From the NCBI GenBank assembly GCA_016704435.1, contig JADJAB010000004.1, forward strand, positions 248,001 to 312,000: DNA of 64,000 nt. The letters run 5' to 3'. The first letter of the stretch is position 1; every line of letters begins with the position of its first letter. Made by a program: the position numbers and the translations under genes. This DNA comes from Rhodobacter sp. GTDB taxonomy: Bacteria > Pseudomonadota > Alphaproteobacteria > Rhodobacterales > Rhodobacteraceae. The notes below the pieces were generated by a model. That model ran no database searches and was not told the origin of the DNA. It saw only the letters and a program-made list of their open reading frames with translations. Below, piece after piece: positions 1-9,733 of the stretch.

Positions 1-564
1 TTGCCAGCCGAAGACCAGCGCGAAGATGATCGAGACCATCGACAGCTCCAGGATCAGCGGCCCGATCGAAAACAGCATGAAGCGCAGCAGGAAATCGACG
101 CCCTTGACGCCGCGCTCGATGATCCGGCTCAGCCCGCCGGTCTTGCGGGTGATGTGATAGCGCAAGGATAGCTGGTGGATATGGGTGAATGTCTCCAGCG
201 CCAGCCGGCGCAGCGCACGCTGGCCGACGCGCACGAAGACCGCATCGCGCGCCTCGCCGAAGGCCACCGCCCCCAGCCGCGCCACGCCGTAGGCCACGGT
301 CAGCCCGACCGCGCCATAGGCCAGCATCCAGCCCGGATCGGTGCCGGTTTCGCCGGCCAGCGCATCCACCGCCAGCTTGTAGAGGAACGGCGTCACGATC
401 GAGACCAGCTTGGCCGCGAACAGCATCACCAGCGCGATCACCACCCGGCGCTTTACCCAGCCCTGCCCCTCGGGCCAGAGATAGGGCAGCACCCGCGCCA
501 AGGTCTGCCAGCCGGAACGCTTCGGCACATGCTGGTCGGCAGAAGTGGCGGTTGACCGGCGCAT
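1..564 (-). CDS. Atm1/ABCB7-type ABC exporter, N-terminal membrane part (partial)
   Basis: The gene runs off the left edge; the 188 residues present are the N-terminal part of a type-1 exporter half-transporter. Hydrophobic segments (WVKRRVVIALVMLFAAKLVS and later ones) are followed by an intracellular stretch containing RKTGGLSRIIERG, characteristic of the Atm1/HMT1 branch that exports glutathione- or metal-linked compounds across the inner membrane. The ATPase domain must lie outside the window. I chose the ATG at 564 because AAGGAG lies 7 bases upstream; an in-frame ATG at 588 has no such site. The gene is divergent from an ArsR regulator, so the regulator or its metal may control it, but the substrate is not shown by the sequence. 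Confidence 0.85.
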   Translation of the reverse strand, partial: MRRSTATSADQHVPKRSGWQTLARVLPYLWPEGQGWVKRRVVIALVMLFAAKLVSIVTPFLYKLAVDALAGETGTDPGWMLAYGAVGLTVAYGVARLGAVAFGEARDAVFVRVGQRALRRLALETFTHIHQLSLRYHITRKTGGLSRIIERGVKGVDFLLRFMLFSIGPLILELSMVSIIFALVFGWQ

Positions 565-619
565 CGGGCGCTCCTTCGGGAATGGCATTGATCGCCCGGC
601 GCGGTTGCGATAGGCTCAT

Positions 620-643
620 TTCAACTTCGCATGAGTAGTTGAA
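620..643. promoter_or_regulatory. Inverted repeat, probable ArsR operator
   Basis: TTCAACT and AGTTGAA arms face each other across a short spacer just before the arsR-type start codon. An imperfect outer extension (TCAT on the left, ATGA on the right) widens the symmetry. ArsR-family repressors bind TTCAA-type dyads, and the site lies between two divergent genes, so autoregulation and control of the exporter are both plausible. Confidence 0.5.
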
Positions 644-645
644 CG

Positions 646-1008
646 ATGAACCGGAGTAAAGCCCTCGCCGCGCTGTCGGCCCTTGCCCACGGGGCACGGC
701 TCGATCTGATCCGGCTCCTGGTGCCGCTGGGCGCGAACGGTCTGGCTGCGGGCGAGATCGCGCGCGAGTTGGGGCTGTCGTCGTCGGGGCTGTCGTTCCA
801 CCTGTCGGCGCTGGAACAGGCCGGGCTGCTGACCTCGCGCCGGGTGGCACGCAACGTGTTCTACGCCGTCGATCCAGCGGGCCTGGGCGGCACCATCGGC
901 TGGCTTCTGAACGATTGCTGCATGGAACACCCCGAAGTGGTGGCCTGCTCCCACCTGGGCCGCGAGCGCGCCGAAGCCCGCCTGCATCCGGACGAGCCGC
1001 AGCCGTAG
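646..1008 (+). CDS. ArsR-family winged-helix regulator
   Basis: This 120-residue protein has the ArsR/SmtB layout: an N-terminal helix (KALAALSALAHGARLDLIRL), the recognition helix-turn-helix (GEIARELGLSSSGLSFHLSAL), then a wing with RRVARNVFYAVDP. Near the C-terminus is a Cys-rich stretch, NDCCMEHPEVVACSHLG, which could be an effector-binding site for arsenite or another thiophilic metal; that is inference. The inverted repeat directly upstream suggests autoregulation. The divergent neighbour is an Atm1-type ABC exporter. No arsenate reductase or arsenite pump is present in the window, so the effector remains open. Confidence 0.85.
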   Translation: MNRSKALAALSALAHGARLDLIRLLVPLGANGLAAGEIARELGLSSSGLSFHLSALEQAGLLTSRRVARNVFYAVDPAGLGGTIGWLLNDCCMEHPEVVACSHLGRERAEARLHPDEPQP

Positions 1009-1019
1009 GGCGGGTCGTT

Positions 1020-1038
1020 CCGCGGCCGCTGGCCGCGG
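1020..1038. terminator. GC-rich hairpin between convergent genes
   Basis: Eight-base perfect stem CCGCGGCC/GGCCGCGG around a GCT loop, 12 bases after the ArsR stop and just before the end of the convergent LysM gene. There is no T-tract, so it is only terminator-like. Confidence 0.4.
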
Positions 1039-1058
1039 GTTGACCGCCGCCCGTCGGG

Positions 1059-2745
1059 TTACTCAACCGCTGGAATCGTGAAGACCTGCCCCGGATAGAT
1101 CAGATCGGGGTCGCGGATCTTGTCCTTGTTGGCCTCATAGACCTGCACATAGCGGATGCCGTCGCCCATCTCGCCCGCGGCAATGCCCCACAGCGTGAAA
1201 CCCGGCTGCACCGTCACCGTGACCGGCGCGGCGCTGGCCAAGGGCTCGGGTGCCACGACGGGTTCCGCCGCGGTTTCTGCTGCGGGGTCGGCTGCCGGGG
1301 CGATGCTCGCTTCCACCGCCGGTTCGGGGGCCGGATCCACCACCTCCACGGCCGCCACCTCTACCGGGGCGACCGGTTCCACCACCGGTTCCGCAGCCTC
1401 CAGGGGTGCCAAGGGCTCCGCAACCTCCACAGGACCCTCCGGTGCGGCGTCGGCAACCTCCGTTGCCTCGGCCGGGGCTTCCGGTTCTTCCGGGCCGCCC
1501 TCGGCCTCGTCTTCCACGATCACCGGAATATCCGCCTGCTCCGGGCGCGGCGCCGTCTCGCTGTTGTCCGACACCACCACCGCGCCCTCGGGCACCTCGG
1601 CCTCCGCCGGTGTCACTTCGTCCGCTGCCGTTTCAGCCGGGCTGCCTTCGGTCATCCGCGGCGAGGCCGTCGCCTCCTGCGGCGCCTCGGCAACGGGTTC
1701 GGGCACAGATTCGAGCACAGTTTCCGCTTCCGGCGCTGCCTCTTCCGCGGCGGCAAGTGCCTCCAGCGTTTCGCGCTTGAACGGCGTCTCGAAGCGCGAG
1801 GTCACCCGGCCGGCAGCGTCCAGCTGATCGGCCCGAAGCGTGTATAGCCCCGGCGCCGTGTCGGACAGCGTGGTCAGCCACTGGCCGGTTTCCGGCACCG
1901 GCACCGTCTGGATCGGCACGTTGTCGAGGTAAAGCCGGACAAAGGCCCCAGCTGCGCCGCGCCCGCCCAGTTGCACCGCCCCCGTCGCGGTATAGGCGAT
2001 GGTGTCGATGGTCACGGCGGCCAGCGGCACGGTCCCGTCAGGCTCCGGCTCCGGCAGGATGACCGCGCCCTCTTCGGTCAGCAGGACTGCCGCCGGCGCA
2101 GGCTCTTCCGCCTGCGGCGCGGTCGCTTCCGGCACGGTCGCCTCAGCCCCGACCTCGGTCTTGGCCTCGGTCTCGGTCTGGGCCACCACGACCGGCGGTC
2201 CGGCGATCGGCCCCAGCGCGATCGCGGCCTTGGACGCCACCTCGCTGCCATCGGGCAAGAAGGCCCGCAAGGTCATCAGCGAAGGATCGGGGTTCGGCGC
2301 CAGGGTGAAGAGGACCGCGAATTCCCCCGCCCCCGTGGCCTTCGTCTCGGCCACCGGCGCGCCGTCGACCAGGATGGTGACCAGCGCCTCCGGCCCGGCC
2401 CTGCCCGCCACCGTGGCCGCGCCATCCGCCGCAACCCGCCAGGTATCGACAAGAATCTCGGGCGGCGGGTCCGGCAAGACGGTCTCGGGAGACCCCGGTG
2501 CAGGCGCTTCGACCTCTGCCGCCACGGTCGGCCGACGCGGCAGGCTCGGCGGCAGGCACTGCCGCCACCGCAGCGGGCTCTGCCGTCACTGACGCTTCCG
2601 GCGCCGTGTCCAGTTGCTCGACCGCCGGCTCCGGTGCAGGCGCGCTGCCGCGCCAGACAAGGTATCCCGCCCCGACGACCGCCGTGGCCACCAGACCCAG
2701 TATCGCGGCGCGGCCAGCCGTGCCCAGATCAGCCCATGTCCCCAT
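1059..2745 (-). CDS. Membrane-anchored LysM-domain protein (frame broken near 2526)
   Basis: The reconstructed protein is about 561 residues. It begins MGTWADLGTAGRAAILGLV, a single N-terminal membrane segment (residues about 10-30), followed by a very long Ala/Pro/Glu-rich region with two Ig-like stretches. It ends in a LysM domain (TVQPGFTLWGIAAGEMG to the C-terminus) that would bind peptidoglycan. The topology suggests an inner-membrane protein reaching into the periplasm. The frame that starts at 2745 passes into another near 2526-2527; removing one G from the GG there joins the halves cleanly (ASAD then VAAEVEAPAP). Read literally, only the part from 2525 down is open. I treat this as a base-calling error. 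Confidence 0.75.
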
Positions 2746-2880
2746 GCAAAGGCCCCCATGCCCAAGTTTCGTCCCACGTCCCGTCCCGCCGGATCGGCCC
2801 TTCGGGCTTCGCTCTGCCGGCTTTCCATCGCAAGGGAACCCCGATATCAGGGCAATTGGCAACACATTTCCAAGGGTCCC

Positions 2881-3516
2881 ATGACGCCTTCGTCGATCTG
2901 CGTCTTCTGTGGCGCGCGCACCGGCCGCAACCCGGCACATGCAACGGCCGCCCGTGCCTTCGGTGCGGCCATCGCCCGGCAGGGCTGGCGGCTGGTCTAC
3001 GGCGCCGGTGACATCGGCCTGATGGGAGAGGTGGCGCGCGCAGCGCAGACGGCGGGCGCACGCACGCTGGGCGTGATCCCGACGCATCTGATGGGGGCCG
3101 AGAACGGCAAGCGCGACCTGACGACCCTGGTGGTCACCGAGACCATGCACGAACGCAAGAAGGTGATGTTCGTGAACTCGGATGCCATCGTGGTGCTGCC
3201 GGGCGGTGCCGGGTCGCTGGACGAGTTCTTCGAGGTGCTGACCTGGGCGCAGATCGGGCTGCACCGCAAGCCGATCTTCCTGCTGGACGTCGGCGGCTAC
3301 TGGGGCCCGCTGCTGGCGCTGCTGGATCATGTCATCGCCGAGGGCTTCGCCGATCCGGGGCTGCGGGCGCTGTTCGGCGTGGCCGGCGACGTGCCCACCC
3401 TGAGCGCGGCGCTGGAAAGCGCGCTTGCCCAGGTGGCCGCCCGCTATGGTGCGGACTCAATTGACCTGGGCCGGATGCCTGCGGGCGCGCCGCGCCGGAG
3501 GCGCACGCGGCTTTGA
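2881..3516 (+). CDS. LOG-family protein (TIGR00730), putative nucleotide phosphoribohydrolase
   Basis: This is a 211-residue Rossmann-like protein of the LOG family, whose members cleave cytokinin riboside or other nucleoside 5'-monophosphates to free base and ribose 5-phosphate. The GAGDIGLMGEVA loop and the signature VLPGGAGSLDEFFEV (family form PGGxGTxxE) are present, with Ser in place of Thr. The ATG at 2881 directly precedes TPSSICVFCGARTG, the usual family N-terminus. The last 20 or so residues become Arg-rich and enter DNA that also encodes an IS5-type relic on the other strand, so the natural C-terminus may have been replaced by insertion sequence. The physiological substrate is unknown. 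Confidence 0.85.
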   Translation: MTPSSICVFCGARTGRNPAHATAARAFGAAIARQGWRLVYGAGDIGLMGEVARAAQTAGARTLGVIPTHLMGAENGKRDLTTLVVTETMHERKKVMFVNSDAIVVLPGGAGSLDEFFEVLTWAQIGLHRKPIFLLDVGGYWGPLLALLDHVIAEGFADPGLRALFGVAGDVPTLSAALESALAQVAARYGADSIDLGRMPAGAPRRRRTRL

Positions 3517-3662
3517 GTGGGGATGTGGGCCTCGCCGCCACAGTCGGCGACGACGCGCACCAGCGCGATGCGGTCGTCCACCCGGTGCTTGCCGCGCCAG
3601 CGAACCGGAAGCAATGGTGCGACGATCCGCCATTCCTCATCGCTCAGGTCGTACCTGCCCAA
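3444..3662 (-). pseudogene. IS5-family transposase relic
   Basis: The minus strand reads MGRYDLSDEEWRIVAPLLP then RGKHRVDDR, the N-terminus of IS5-group DDE transposases. It jumps directly to VVADCGGEAHIPTQSRVRLR, which normally lies near the C-terminus. The intervening catalytic core is deleted. The frame opens with TTG and runs into the 3' end of the LOG gene. It is non-functional; I could not recognise terminal inverted repeats. Confidence 0.75.
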
Positions 3663-3835
3663 GAGACCCGCTGCACTTCAGCCGAACCGAATCACGAGAG
3701 GCCTCCGCCGGGAATCCCCGAATTGAGTACGGACGCATGCCGCGGCTTTGCGTGCCGTTTCTGTGCTCTGTCGCGGCCGGGCCGGGCGGGCGCAAGGCGA
3801 AGCGCACCCCGAAGCCAGCGATGCGCGGCCCGGAC

Positions 3836-4885
3836 CTAGGGCGCCTCGCCCGGTAGGGGAACCCGCTCCACCACCAGCCCTTCGGCACGCAGCATCTCGA
3901 CCAGGCCGGTCTCGCCGGCAAGATGGCCGGCGCCGACGGCGATCACCGCGCCACCTGCTTCGATAAGCGGCATCGCGCGGGCGACGAAGATCACATTGCG
4001 CTCGACCAGCAGATAGCCTTCGGCGCGCGCCGTGACCTGCGCGGCATCTGCCTCTCCCAGCACATCGGCCAGCGCCGCCTCGGACCACAGGTCCATCTCG
4101 GCCGTGCGCCCCTCAATGTAGAGGCGGAACGCCATGGCCCGGCCCGACCCCTCCATGAAATCATACGGCCCCATCTGGCTGCCATACAGTACGACCACTG
4201 CTTGCGCCTCGGCCGTGCGCTCTGTCGCGGTCATTTGTATGCCGAAATCGGCCCATTGCTGCAGGCCCGTCACCTCGGCCCCGCCCAGATAGGCCAGTTC
4301 GGCGATATAGCCGTCCTGCCCCGGCAAGACGCCAGACACATAGTCTCCGCACGGGTCCGTCAGCAGCAAGGAGGCCAGGCCTGCCACGCTAAGATGGTCC
4401 AGAGGGCCCGTGCCCCAGCCGATCGCCTTCAGCCGCGTCCTGATCCAGGCCATCACCTGCGGCGGCACAAAGCCCCAGTCCGTGCGACCCTCGGGCAGCC
4501 ACATCCAGCCGCTGTCGGCATTGGCCTTTGCCTCGGCGCGGCTTTCGGGGATCGGATCGAACTCCAGCGCCACCACCCGCGCCGCGTCGAGCACAAGGCG
4601 GAATTCCGGCGGCAGGTCCAGAATCAGCGGGTGCGGCGTGTGGTAGGTGCCCCACAGATGGCTGACCTTGCCGTCCTTCGTGATGATCCTCCACAGCCGG
4701 CCACGGGCGTTGGGCACCGCGTCGGCCGCCTTGGCCAGACGCAGCCCCAGATCGGGCGGCATCTCGGCCGCCACCAGATCAGCAGCCGTCACCGCACAGG
4801 ATTCAGGCGTGATCCAGTCCTGCGCTTGCGCCTGCCCGACCAAGGCAACCAGCGACACAACGGTCGCCGCAACAATCCCGCGCAT
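3836..4885 (-). CDS. TraB/GumN-family periplasmic protein
   Basis: The 349-residue protein starts with a clear Sec signal peptide (MRGIVAATVVSLVALVGQAQA). The mature part has the two hallmarks of the TraB/PrgY/GumN group: SHLWGTYHTPHP (the GTxHxxH motif) near residue 90 and AVGAGHLAGETG near the C-terminus. The family is thought to contain metal-dependent peptidase-like enzymes, but the role of bacterial GumN-type proteins is not settled. The start at 4885 was preferred over a more upstream methionine because it puts the signal peptide at the N-terminus. It lies downstream of sodB on the same strand, separated by a terminator-like hairpin. Confidence 0.85.
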   Translation of the reverse strand: MRGIVAATVVSLVALVGQAQAQDWITPESCAVTAADLVAAEMPPDLGLRLAKAADAVPNARGRLWRIITKDGKVSHLWGTYHTPHPLILDLPPEFRLVLDAARVVALEFDPIPESRAEAKANADSGWMWLPEGRTDWGFVPPQVMAWIRTRLKAIGWGTGPLDHLSVAGLASLLLTDPCGDYVSGVLPGQDGYIAELAYLGGAEVTGLQQWADFGIQMTATERTAEAQAVVVLYGSQMGPYDFMEGSGRAMAFRLYIEGRTAEMDLWSEAALADVLGEADAAQVTARAEGYLLVERNVIFVARAMPLIEAGGAVIAVGAGHLAGETGLVEMLRAEGLVVERVPLPGEAP

Positions 4886-4905
4886 CCGAAGACCCCATGC
4901 ATGAC

Positions 4906-4932
4906 AAAGGCCCGCAGGTTTCCCCACGGGCC
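4906..4932 (-). terminator. Probable rho-independent terminator of sodB
   Basis: On the minus strand GGCCCG and CGGGCC arms enclose a 12-base loop that can pair further (TGGGG/CCTG), followed by TTTGT. It sits about 20 bases beyond the sodB stop. Confidence 0.5.
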
Positions 4933-4954
4933 CGATCCTGCGATCGTGCCGCAG

Positions 4955-5554
4955 TTACATGCGCGCGGCAACCGCTTCCCAGTTGACCAGCTTTTCCAGG
5001 AAGTTGGTCAGGTAGGCCGGCCGCTTGTTGCGAAAGTCGATGTAGTAGGAGTGCTCCCAAACGTCGCAGCCCAGGAGCGCCTTTTGGCCAAAGCACAGCG
5101 GGTTCACGCCGTTCTCGGTCTTGGTGACCTTCAGGCTTCCGTCCTTGTCGCGGACCAGCCAGGCCCAGCCCGAGCCGAACTGCCCTGCCCCTGCGGCGGC
5201 GAAGTCTTCCTTGAACTTGGCGACCGAGCCGAACGCATCAATCAGCGCCTTGTCCAGCGCGCCCGGAATCCTCTTCTCGCCCGGTCCCATCACCTCCCAG
5301 AACAGGTTGTGGTTCCAGTGCTGGCTGGCGTTGTTGAAGATGCCGTTCTGCGCCACGGCACCGGCCTGATAGGTGCCCTTGACGATATCTTCCAGCGACT
5401 TGCCGTCCCATTCGGTGCCGGCAATCAGCTTGTTGCCGTTGTCGACATAGGCCTTGTGGTGCAGGTCGTGGTGGTATTCCAGCGTCTCTTTCGACATGCC
5501 AAGGGGCGCCAGCGCGTCATGGGCATAGGGAAGATCGGGAAGGGTGAAGGCCAT
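4955..5554 (-). CDS. sodB: Fe/Mn superoxide dismutase
   Basis: The 199-residue enzyme converts superoxide to oxygen and hydrogen peroxide in the cytoplasm. All four metal ligands are visible in context: His28 in LEYHHDLHH, the His of NNASQHWNHNLFW, and the Asp and His of CDVWEHSYYIDFRN. GQFGSGWAWLV is also typical. The sequence alone does not settle Fe versus Mn use. The ATG at 5554 is preceded by AGGAGCAGG; an upstream ATG would place this ribosome binding site inside the coding region. It is a single gene with its own terminator-like hairpin downstream. Confidence 0.95.
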   Translation of the reverse strand: MAFTLPDLPYAHDALAPLGMSKETLEYHHDLHHKAYVDNGNKLIAGTEWDGKSLEDIVKGTYQAGAVAQNGIFNNASQHWNHNLFWEVMGPGEKRIPGALDKALIDAFGSVAKFKEDFAAAGAGQFGSGWAWLVRDKDGSLKVTKTENGVNPLCFGQKALLGCDVWEHSYYIDFRNKRPAYLTNFLEKLVNWEAVAARM

Positions 5555-5671
5555 GGTCCTGCTCCTGTTCATCGGAATGCGTTCCCCCTGAATAAGAGGG
5601 CTGGCGCGTGGAAGGTCAACCCCGCAGCGCCCGACCGGTTCCGAAGACCCCGCCCAGGACCGACGGAGCGA

Positions 5672-6100
5672 TCACTTTTTCCTGATGCGCTGGCACTTGC
5701 CGGTCGAGGTGAAAGTGTTCGAGAACCGCCCCGGGCTTGCCGCCATCGAGGCCGAAAGATCGGCCTTCATCACGGTCAGGCGATAGCTGAACCGCGCGTT
5801 CTGGTTGATGGCGTTCTTGGCATCCAGCTTCCAGACGAAGGTGGTACGCTTGGCATTCTCGGTTTCGACCTTGGCGTCGATCGGCTTGCCGACGAAATGC
5901 TCGATCAGCGGGTCATTCACCGTGGCCTTGGCGGCACCCGGTTCATGGGCCACCACGACGACCTCGGGTAGCCAAACGCCGTTCGAAAGCAACTGCTTGA
6001 TCTTGCATTCGTAAACCTCCAACGCCAGAGCCGGCAGGGCGGCGCTTGCAAGCGCGGCGGCGGTCAGGAAAAGGGCAAGGCGGCGCAGCGGCGGGATCAT
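5672..6100 (-). CDS. Secreted protein of unknown function
   Basis: A 142-residue protein with a signal peptide (MIPPLRRLALFLTAAALASAALPALA) and a small Lys-rich mature domain containing two cysteines, one near each end (VYECKIKQ and GKCQRIRKK), which could form a disulphide. I do not recognise the family. The ATG at 6100 has GGTGA 4 bases upstream; a TTG at 6115 is the alternative. It follows the sarcosine oxidase operon on the same strand after a 70-base gap, with nothing to link the functions. Confidence 0.7.
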   Translation of the reverse strand: MIPPLRRLALFLTAAALASAALPALALEVYECKIKQLLSNGVWLPEVVVVAHEPGAAKATVNDPLIEHFVGKPIDAKVETENAKRTTFVWKLDAKNAINQNARFSYRLTVMKADLSASMAASPGRFSNTFTSTGKCQRIRKK

Positions 6101-6170
6101 GCATTCACCGTTCAAGGATCAACCGGCGCCAGTCATCCCCGGCCTCGATGGCGCCGTCAAGCGCCAAACG

Positions 6171-6728
6171 CTAACCTTGATCCAGTTCCGACCCCGGCAT
6201 CGCGGAATGGTTCAGAAGGCCCATCACATAGACCCCGACCGACCGGAACGACACCAGCGTATAGCCCTGTTCGTCGCGCCAGAACGCCGCCGCCACCTGC
6301 GCCGCCCGCGTCCGCCGCAATTCCCCCGGCGCCAGCGCGGCCAGATCGACGGGGCAAAGCTTGGCCAGCACCTGATCGGCCTTGGCGCCCTCGATGCGGA
6401 ACACCGCGCGGGCGTCCGACACGTCGGCCGCCAGATGATGCTCCGCCCCCAGCGCCTTTGCGATGGCCGCCATTGCCCGGCCAACCTCGGGGTAAGGCAG
6501 GACCAGCAGGTATTCGTCCGGGCTCATCCAGCCGCAGCCGCGATCCTTGGTCCACTCCATCCGCCGCAGCGCCGGAACCGACGTTCCGACCGCTGCCTTC
6601 ACGGCCTTGTCCAGCCCCTTTGCCCCCGGCTTCGCCCGCAAGCTGATCATCCCCAGGGGGCCGATCTCGAGGCTCTTGACGAAGCCCTCGTAACTCGCGC
6701 CACCCAGCGCCGAAACGGCCTCACGCAT
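6171..6728 (-). CDS. soxG: Sarcosine oxidase gamma subunit
   Basis: The 185-residue subunit of heterotetrameric sarcosine oxidase ends the soxBDAG operon. Family features include the MREAVSALGGASYEGF start and the RVGVYVMGLLNH-like end (here RSVGVYVMGLLNHSAMPG). The fold is related to the GcvT/YgfZ group and the subunit packs against alpha. Its ATG at 6728 lies inside the end of soxA (overlap 6721-6728), indicating translational coupling. Confidence 0.9.
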   Translation of the reverse strand: MREAVSALGGASYEGFVKSLEIGPLGMISLRAKPGAKGLDKAVKAAVGTSVPALRRMEWTKDRGCGWMSPDEYLLVLPYPEVGRAMAAIAKALGAEHHLAADVSDARAVFRIEGAKADQVLAKLCPVDLAALAPGELRRTRAAQVAAAFWRDEQGYTLVSFRSVGVYVMGLLNHSAMPGSELDQG

Positions 6729-9700
6729 CCTGCTTCTCCCCTTTCGGATCCAGGAACACCGGGCTCACCACCCGCGCCTTCACCGTGCCGCCGCCCACGA
6801 CCGAAAACTCCACCACTTCGTCGATCCGGTCGGGCGCGTGGCGCAAAAGCCCCATCGCGATGCCCTTCTTCAGTGTCGGGCTGAAGTAGGTCGAGGTTAC
6901 CCGCCCCTGCACATTGCGCTGGCCGTTGGCATTCACCCCCTCGGCGACAACATAGGCGCCATCGGCGATCACCGAGCCGTCCAGCGTCTCGAACCCCGCC
7001 AGCTTCCAGCGGTCGGGACTGGCCAGGTAGGTGCGCGCCTGACCGCGCTTGCCCAGATAGTCGGTCTTCTTCTTGGAAATCGCCCAGTCCAGCCCCAGAT
7101 CCTGCGGGATCACCGTGCCGTCGGTTTCATCGCCGATCATGATGAAGCCCTTTTCGGCCCGCATGATATGCATCGCCTCGGTGCCGTAAGGCATCACGCC
7201 ATGCGCCGCCCCGGCCGCGACCAGCGCCTCCCACAGCGCCAGCCCCTGCCCGGCCGGAACCGCGATTTCATAGGACAACTCGCCCGAAAAGCTGATCCGG
7301 TGCACCCGTGCGGGAATGCCGGCCAGATGCCCGTCGACGAAGGACATGAACGGCAGCGCCGCTTTCGAGACATCAATGCCGCCCAGGGCCTCCAGCACTG
7401 CCCGCGCCTTCGGGCCGGCGACCGCGATCTGCGCATATTGCTCGGTCACATTGGCGGTAAAGACCTGCCAATCCCACCATTCGCATTGCAGCCAGTCCTC
7501 CATCCAGCCATGGATGCGCTCGGCCCCGCCCGAGGTGGTGTGGCAGAGCCAGCTGTCGTCACTCAGCCGGATCACCACGCCGTCGTCGCTCAGGAACCCC
7601 TGCTCGTTGCACATCAGCCCGTAGCGGCATTTGCCCACCGGCAGCGACGACATGACATTGGTGTAAAGCATGTCGAGAAAGCGGCCCGCATCCGGCCCCT
7701 TGACGATGATCTTGCCCAGGGTCGAGGCATCCAGCAGCCCGACATTCGCTCGCGTGTTCCCGATTTCGCGGTGAACCGCCTGTTCGTGCGTCTCGCCAGC
7801 ACGCGGGTAGCAATAGGGCCGGCGCCACAGGCCCACCGGCTCCATATAGGCGCTATTGGCTTCGTGCCAGTCGTGCATCGGGCTGCGGCGCAGGGGCTGG
7901 AAGATCGGCCCACGCGATTCGCCGGCCAGCGCGCCGATGGTGACGGGCGTGTAGGGCGGGCGGAAGGTGGTGGTGCCGACGGCCGGGATGTCTTCGGCCA
8001 AAGCATCAGCAAGCACGGCCAGACCGTTGATATTGCTCAACTTGCCTTGATCCGTCGCCATCCCCAGCGTCGTATAACGCTTGGTATGTTCAACCGAATT
8101 GTAGCCCTCGCGTGCGGCCAGTTGAACGTCGGAAACCTTCACGTCGTTCTGATAGTCGAGCCACATCTTCATGCGCAGCTTCGGCCCGGCACCCTGCGGC
8201 ATGATCCAGACCGGTTCCATCGCCGCTTCTTCCTCCACCTCGGCCTTGCCGATCGGCGTGGTCTTTGCCTTCAGCCCCAGCGCCTTCACTGCCGCAACGC
8301 CAGCCTCAGCCGCATCGGCCAGCGCCTCGGCCGCTGTCAGCGCGCCGTTGCAGGCACCTGCCGGGATCACCATGGCGCTGCCGTCATGGGTGATCGGCGG
8401 CCGTGTGGCGTCGGGGCGGAACATCGCGTGCTTGCGGTCCCAGTCCAGCTTGCCGCCGCAATGGCTCCACAGATGCACCACCGGCGACCAGCCGCCCGAC
8501 ATGGCGACGGCGTCGCAGGCGATCTCGTCCAGCACCGCACCCTCGCCGGCCTGCACGCCGATGGCGACGCCACTGACCCGCTTGCCGCCCTTGACCTTGA
8601 CGATGGCGCGACCAGCCTCGATGCGGATGCCCAGGGCGCGGGCCCGCGCCGGCAGTGCGCCGGTGACTTCGGCCCGCGCGTCGATCACCGCCGCAACCTC
8701 CAGCCCCGCCTCTTTCAGCGCAATCGCGGTGCGATAGGCGTCGTCGTTGTTGGTGACGACCACGGTGCGGTCACCCGGCGATACCGCCCAGTTCACCACA
8801 TAGTCGCGCACCGCCGAGGCCAGCATGACGCCGGGAATGTCGTTGCCGGCAAAGGACAACGGCCGCTCGATCGCACCGGTCGCGGTCAGGATCTTGCCCG
8901 CCCGAATACGCCACAGCCGCTTTTTCGGCCGCCCGTCGCCGGGCGTATGGTCGGCTACCCGCTCTTCGGCCAGCACATAGCCATGGTCATAGACTCCGGC
9001 CGCCATGCAGCGCGTGCGCAGCGTGACATTTGACATCTTTCCAAGGGATTGCAGCGTTTCGTTGATCCACTCTTGCGCCGGGGCGCCGTCGATCACGTCG
9101 CCATCGACCGGGGCGCGGCCGCCCCAATGCGGGCACTGCTCCAGCACCAATGACGCGCCCGCCTGAGGCGCCAGCGATCCGCGCCGCCTGCAGGCCCGCG
9201 ATGCCGCCGCCGACAACCAGCAGGTCGCAAAACGCATAGGCATGCTCATAGCGGTCGGCGTCGTGTTCCTTCGGCGCCTTGCCGAGGCCGGCAGACTGCC
9301 GGATGATCGGCTCGAACACATGTTTCCACGCCGCACGCGGCTGCATGAAGGTCTTGTAGTAGAACCCCCCCGGCAGGAAGCGCGCGAAAGAGTCGTTCAC
9401 CACGCCGACGTCGAACTCGAGGCTGGGCCAGTGATTCTGGCTGGTCGCGGTGAGCCCGTCGAACACCTCGGTCGTGGTGGTGCGCTGGTTCGGCTCGAAC
9501 CGGCCGCCAACCCCCATGTTGACCAGCGCGTTCGGCTCTTCGGCGCCACTGGCGACGATGCCGCGCGGGCGATGATACTTGAAGCTGCGGCCAACCAGCA
9601 TCTGGTCGTTGGCCAGCAGGGCGGCGGCCAGCGTGTCGCCGCGCATCCCGCGCAGCCGCTTGCCGTTGAAGGAAAACTCCACACCGGCCGAGCGGTCGAT

Positions 9701-9733
9701 CAGCCGCCCGCCGCGGATCAGCCGCGTGCTCAT
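6721..9733 (-). CDS. soxA: Sarcosine oxidase alpha subunit (frame broken near 9147)
   Basis: The reconstructed protein is about 1003 residues, the normal length for SoxA. The enzyme oxidatively demethylates sarcosine to glycine, passing the C1 unit to tetrahydrofolate and reducing oxygen to hydrogen peroxide. Visible in order are an N-terminal ferredoxin-like domain (FSFNGKRLRGMRGDTLAAAL), the dinucleotide site DLLVVGGGIAGLQAAR, a disulphide-reductase-like FAD/NAD domain, and a C-terminal GcvT-like folate domain (LGKRGQARTY region). The reading frame breaks just after the dinucleotide motif. Deleting one G of the GG complementary to 9147-9148 restores RVIVLEQCPHWGGRAPVDG, the expected continuation. 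The start at 9733 overlaps the soxD stop as ATGA. Confidence 0.85.

Noticed and set aside
1156..1827. Ser/Thr/Ala-rich plus-strand open frame over the LysM gene
   Set aside because: Antisense of the Ala/Pro/Glu-rich linker; composition is explained by complementarity.
6838..9033. A 731-codon plus-strand open frame across soxA
   Set aside because: Antisense shadow of sarcosine oxidase alpha; no family features.
9140..9155. Programmed ribosomal frameshift in soxA
   Set aside because: No slippery heptamer or downstream stem; many other genes in the window have the same kind of one-base break, so an error is simpler.
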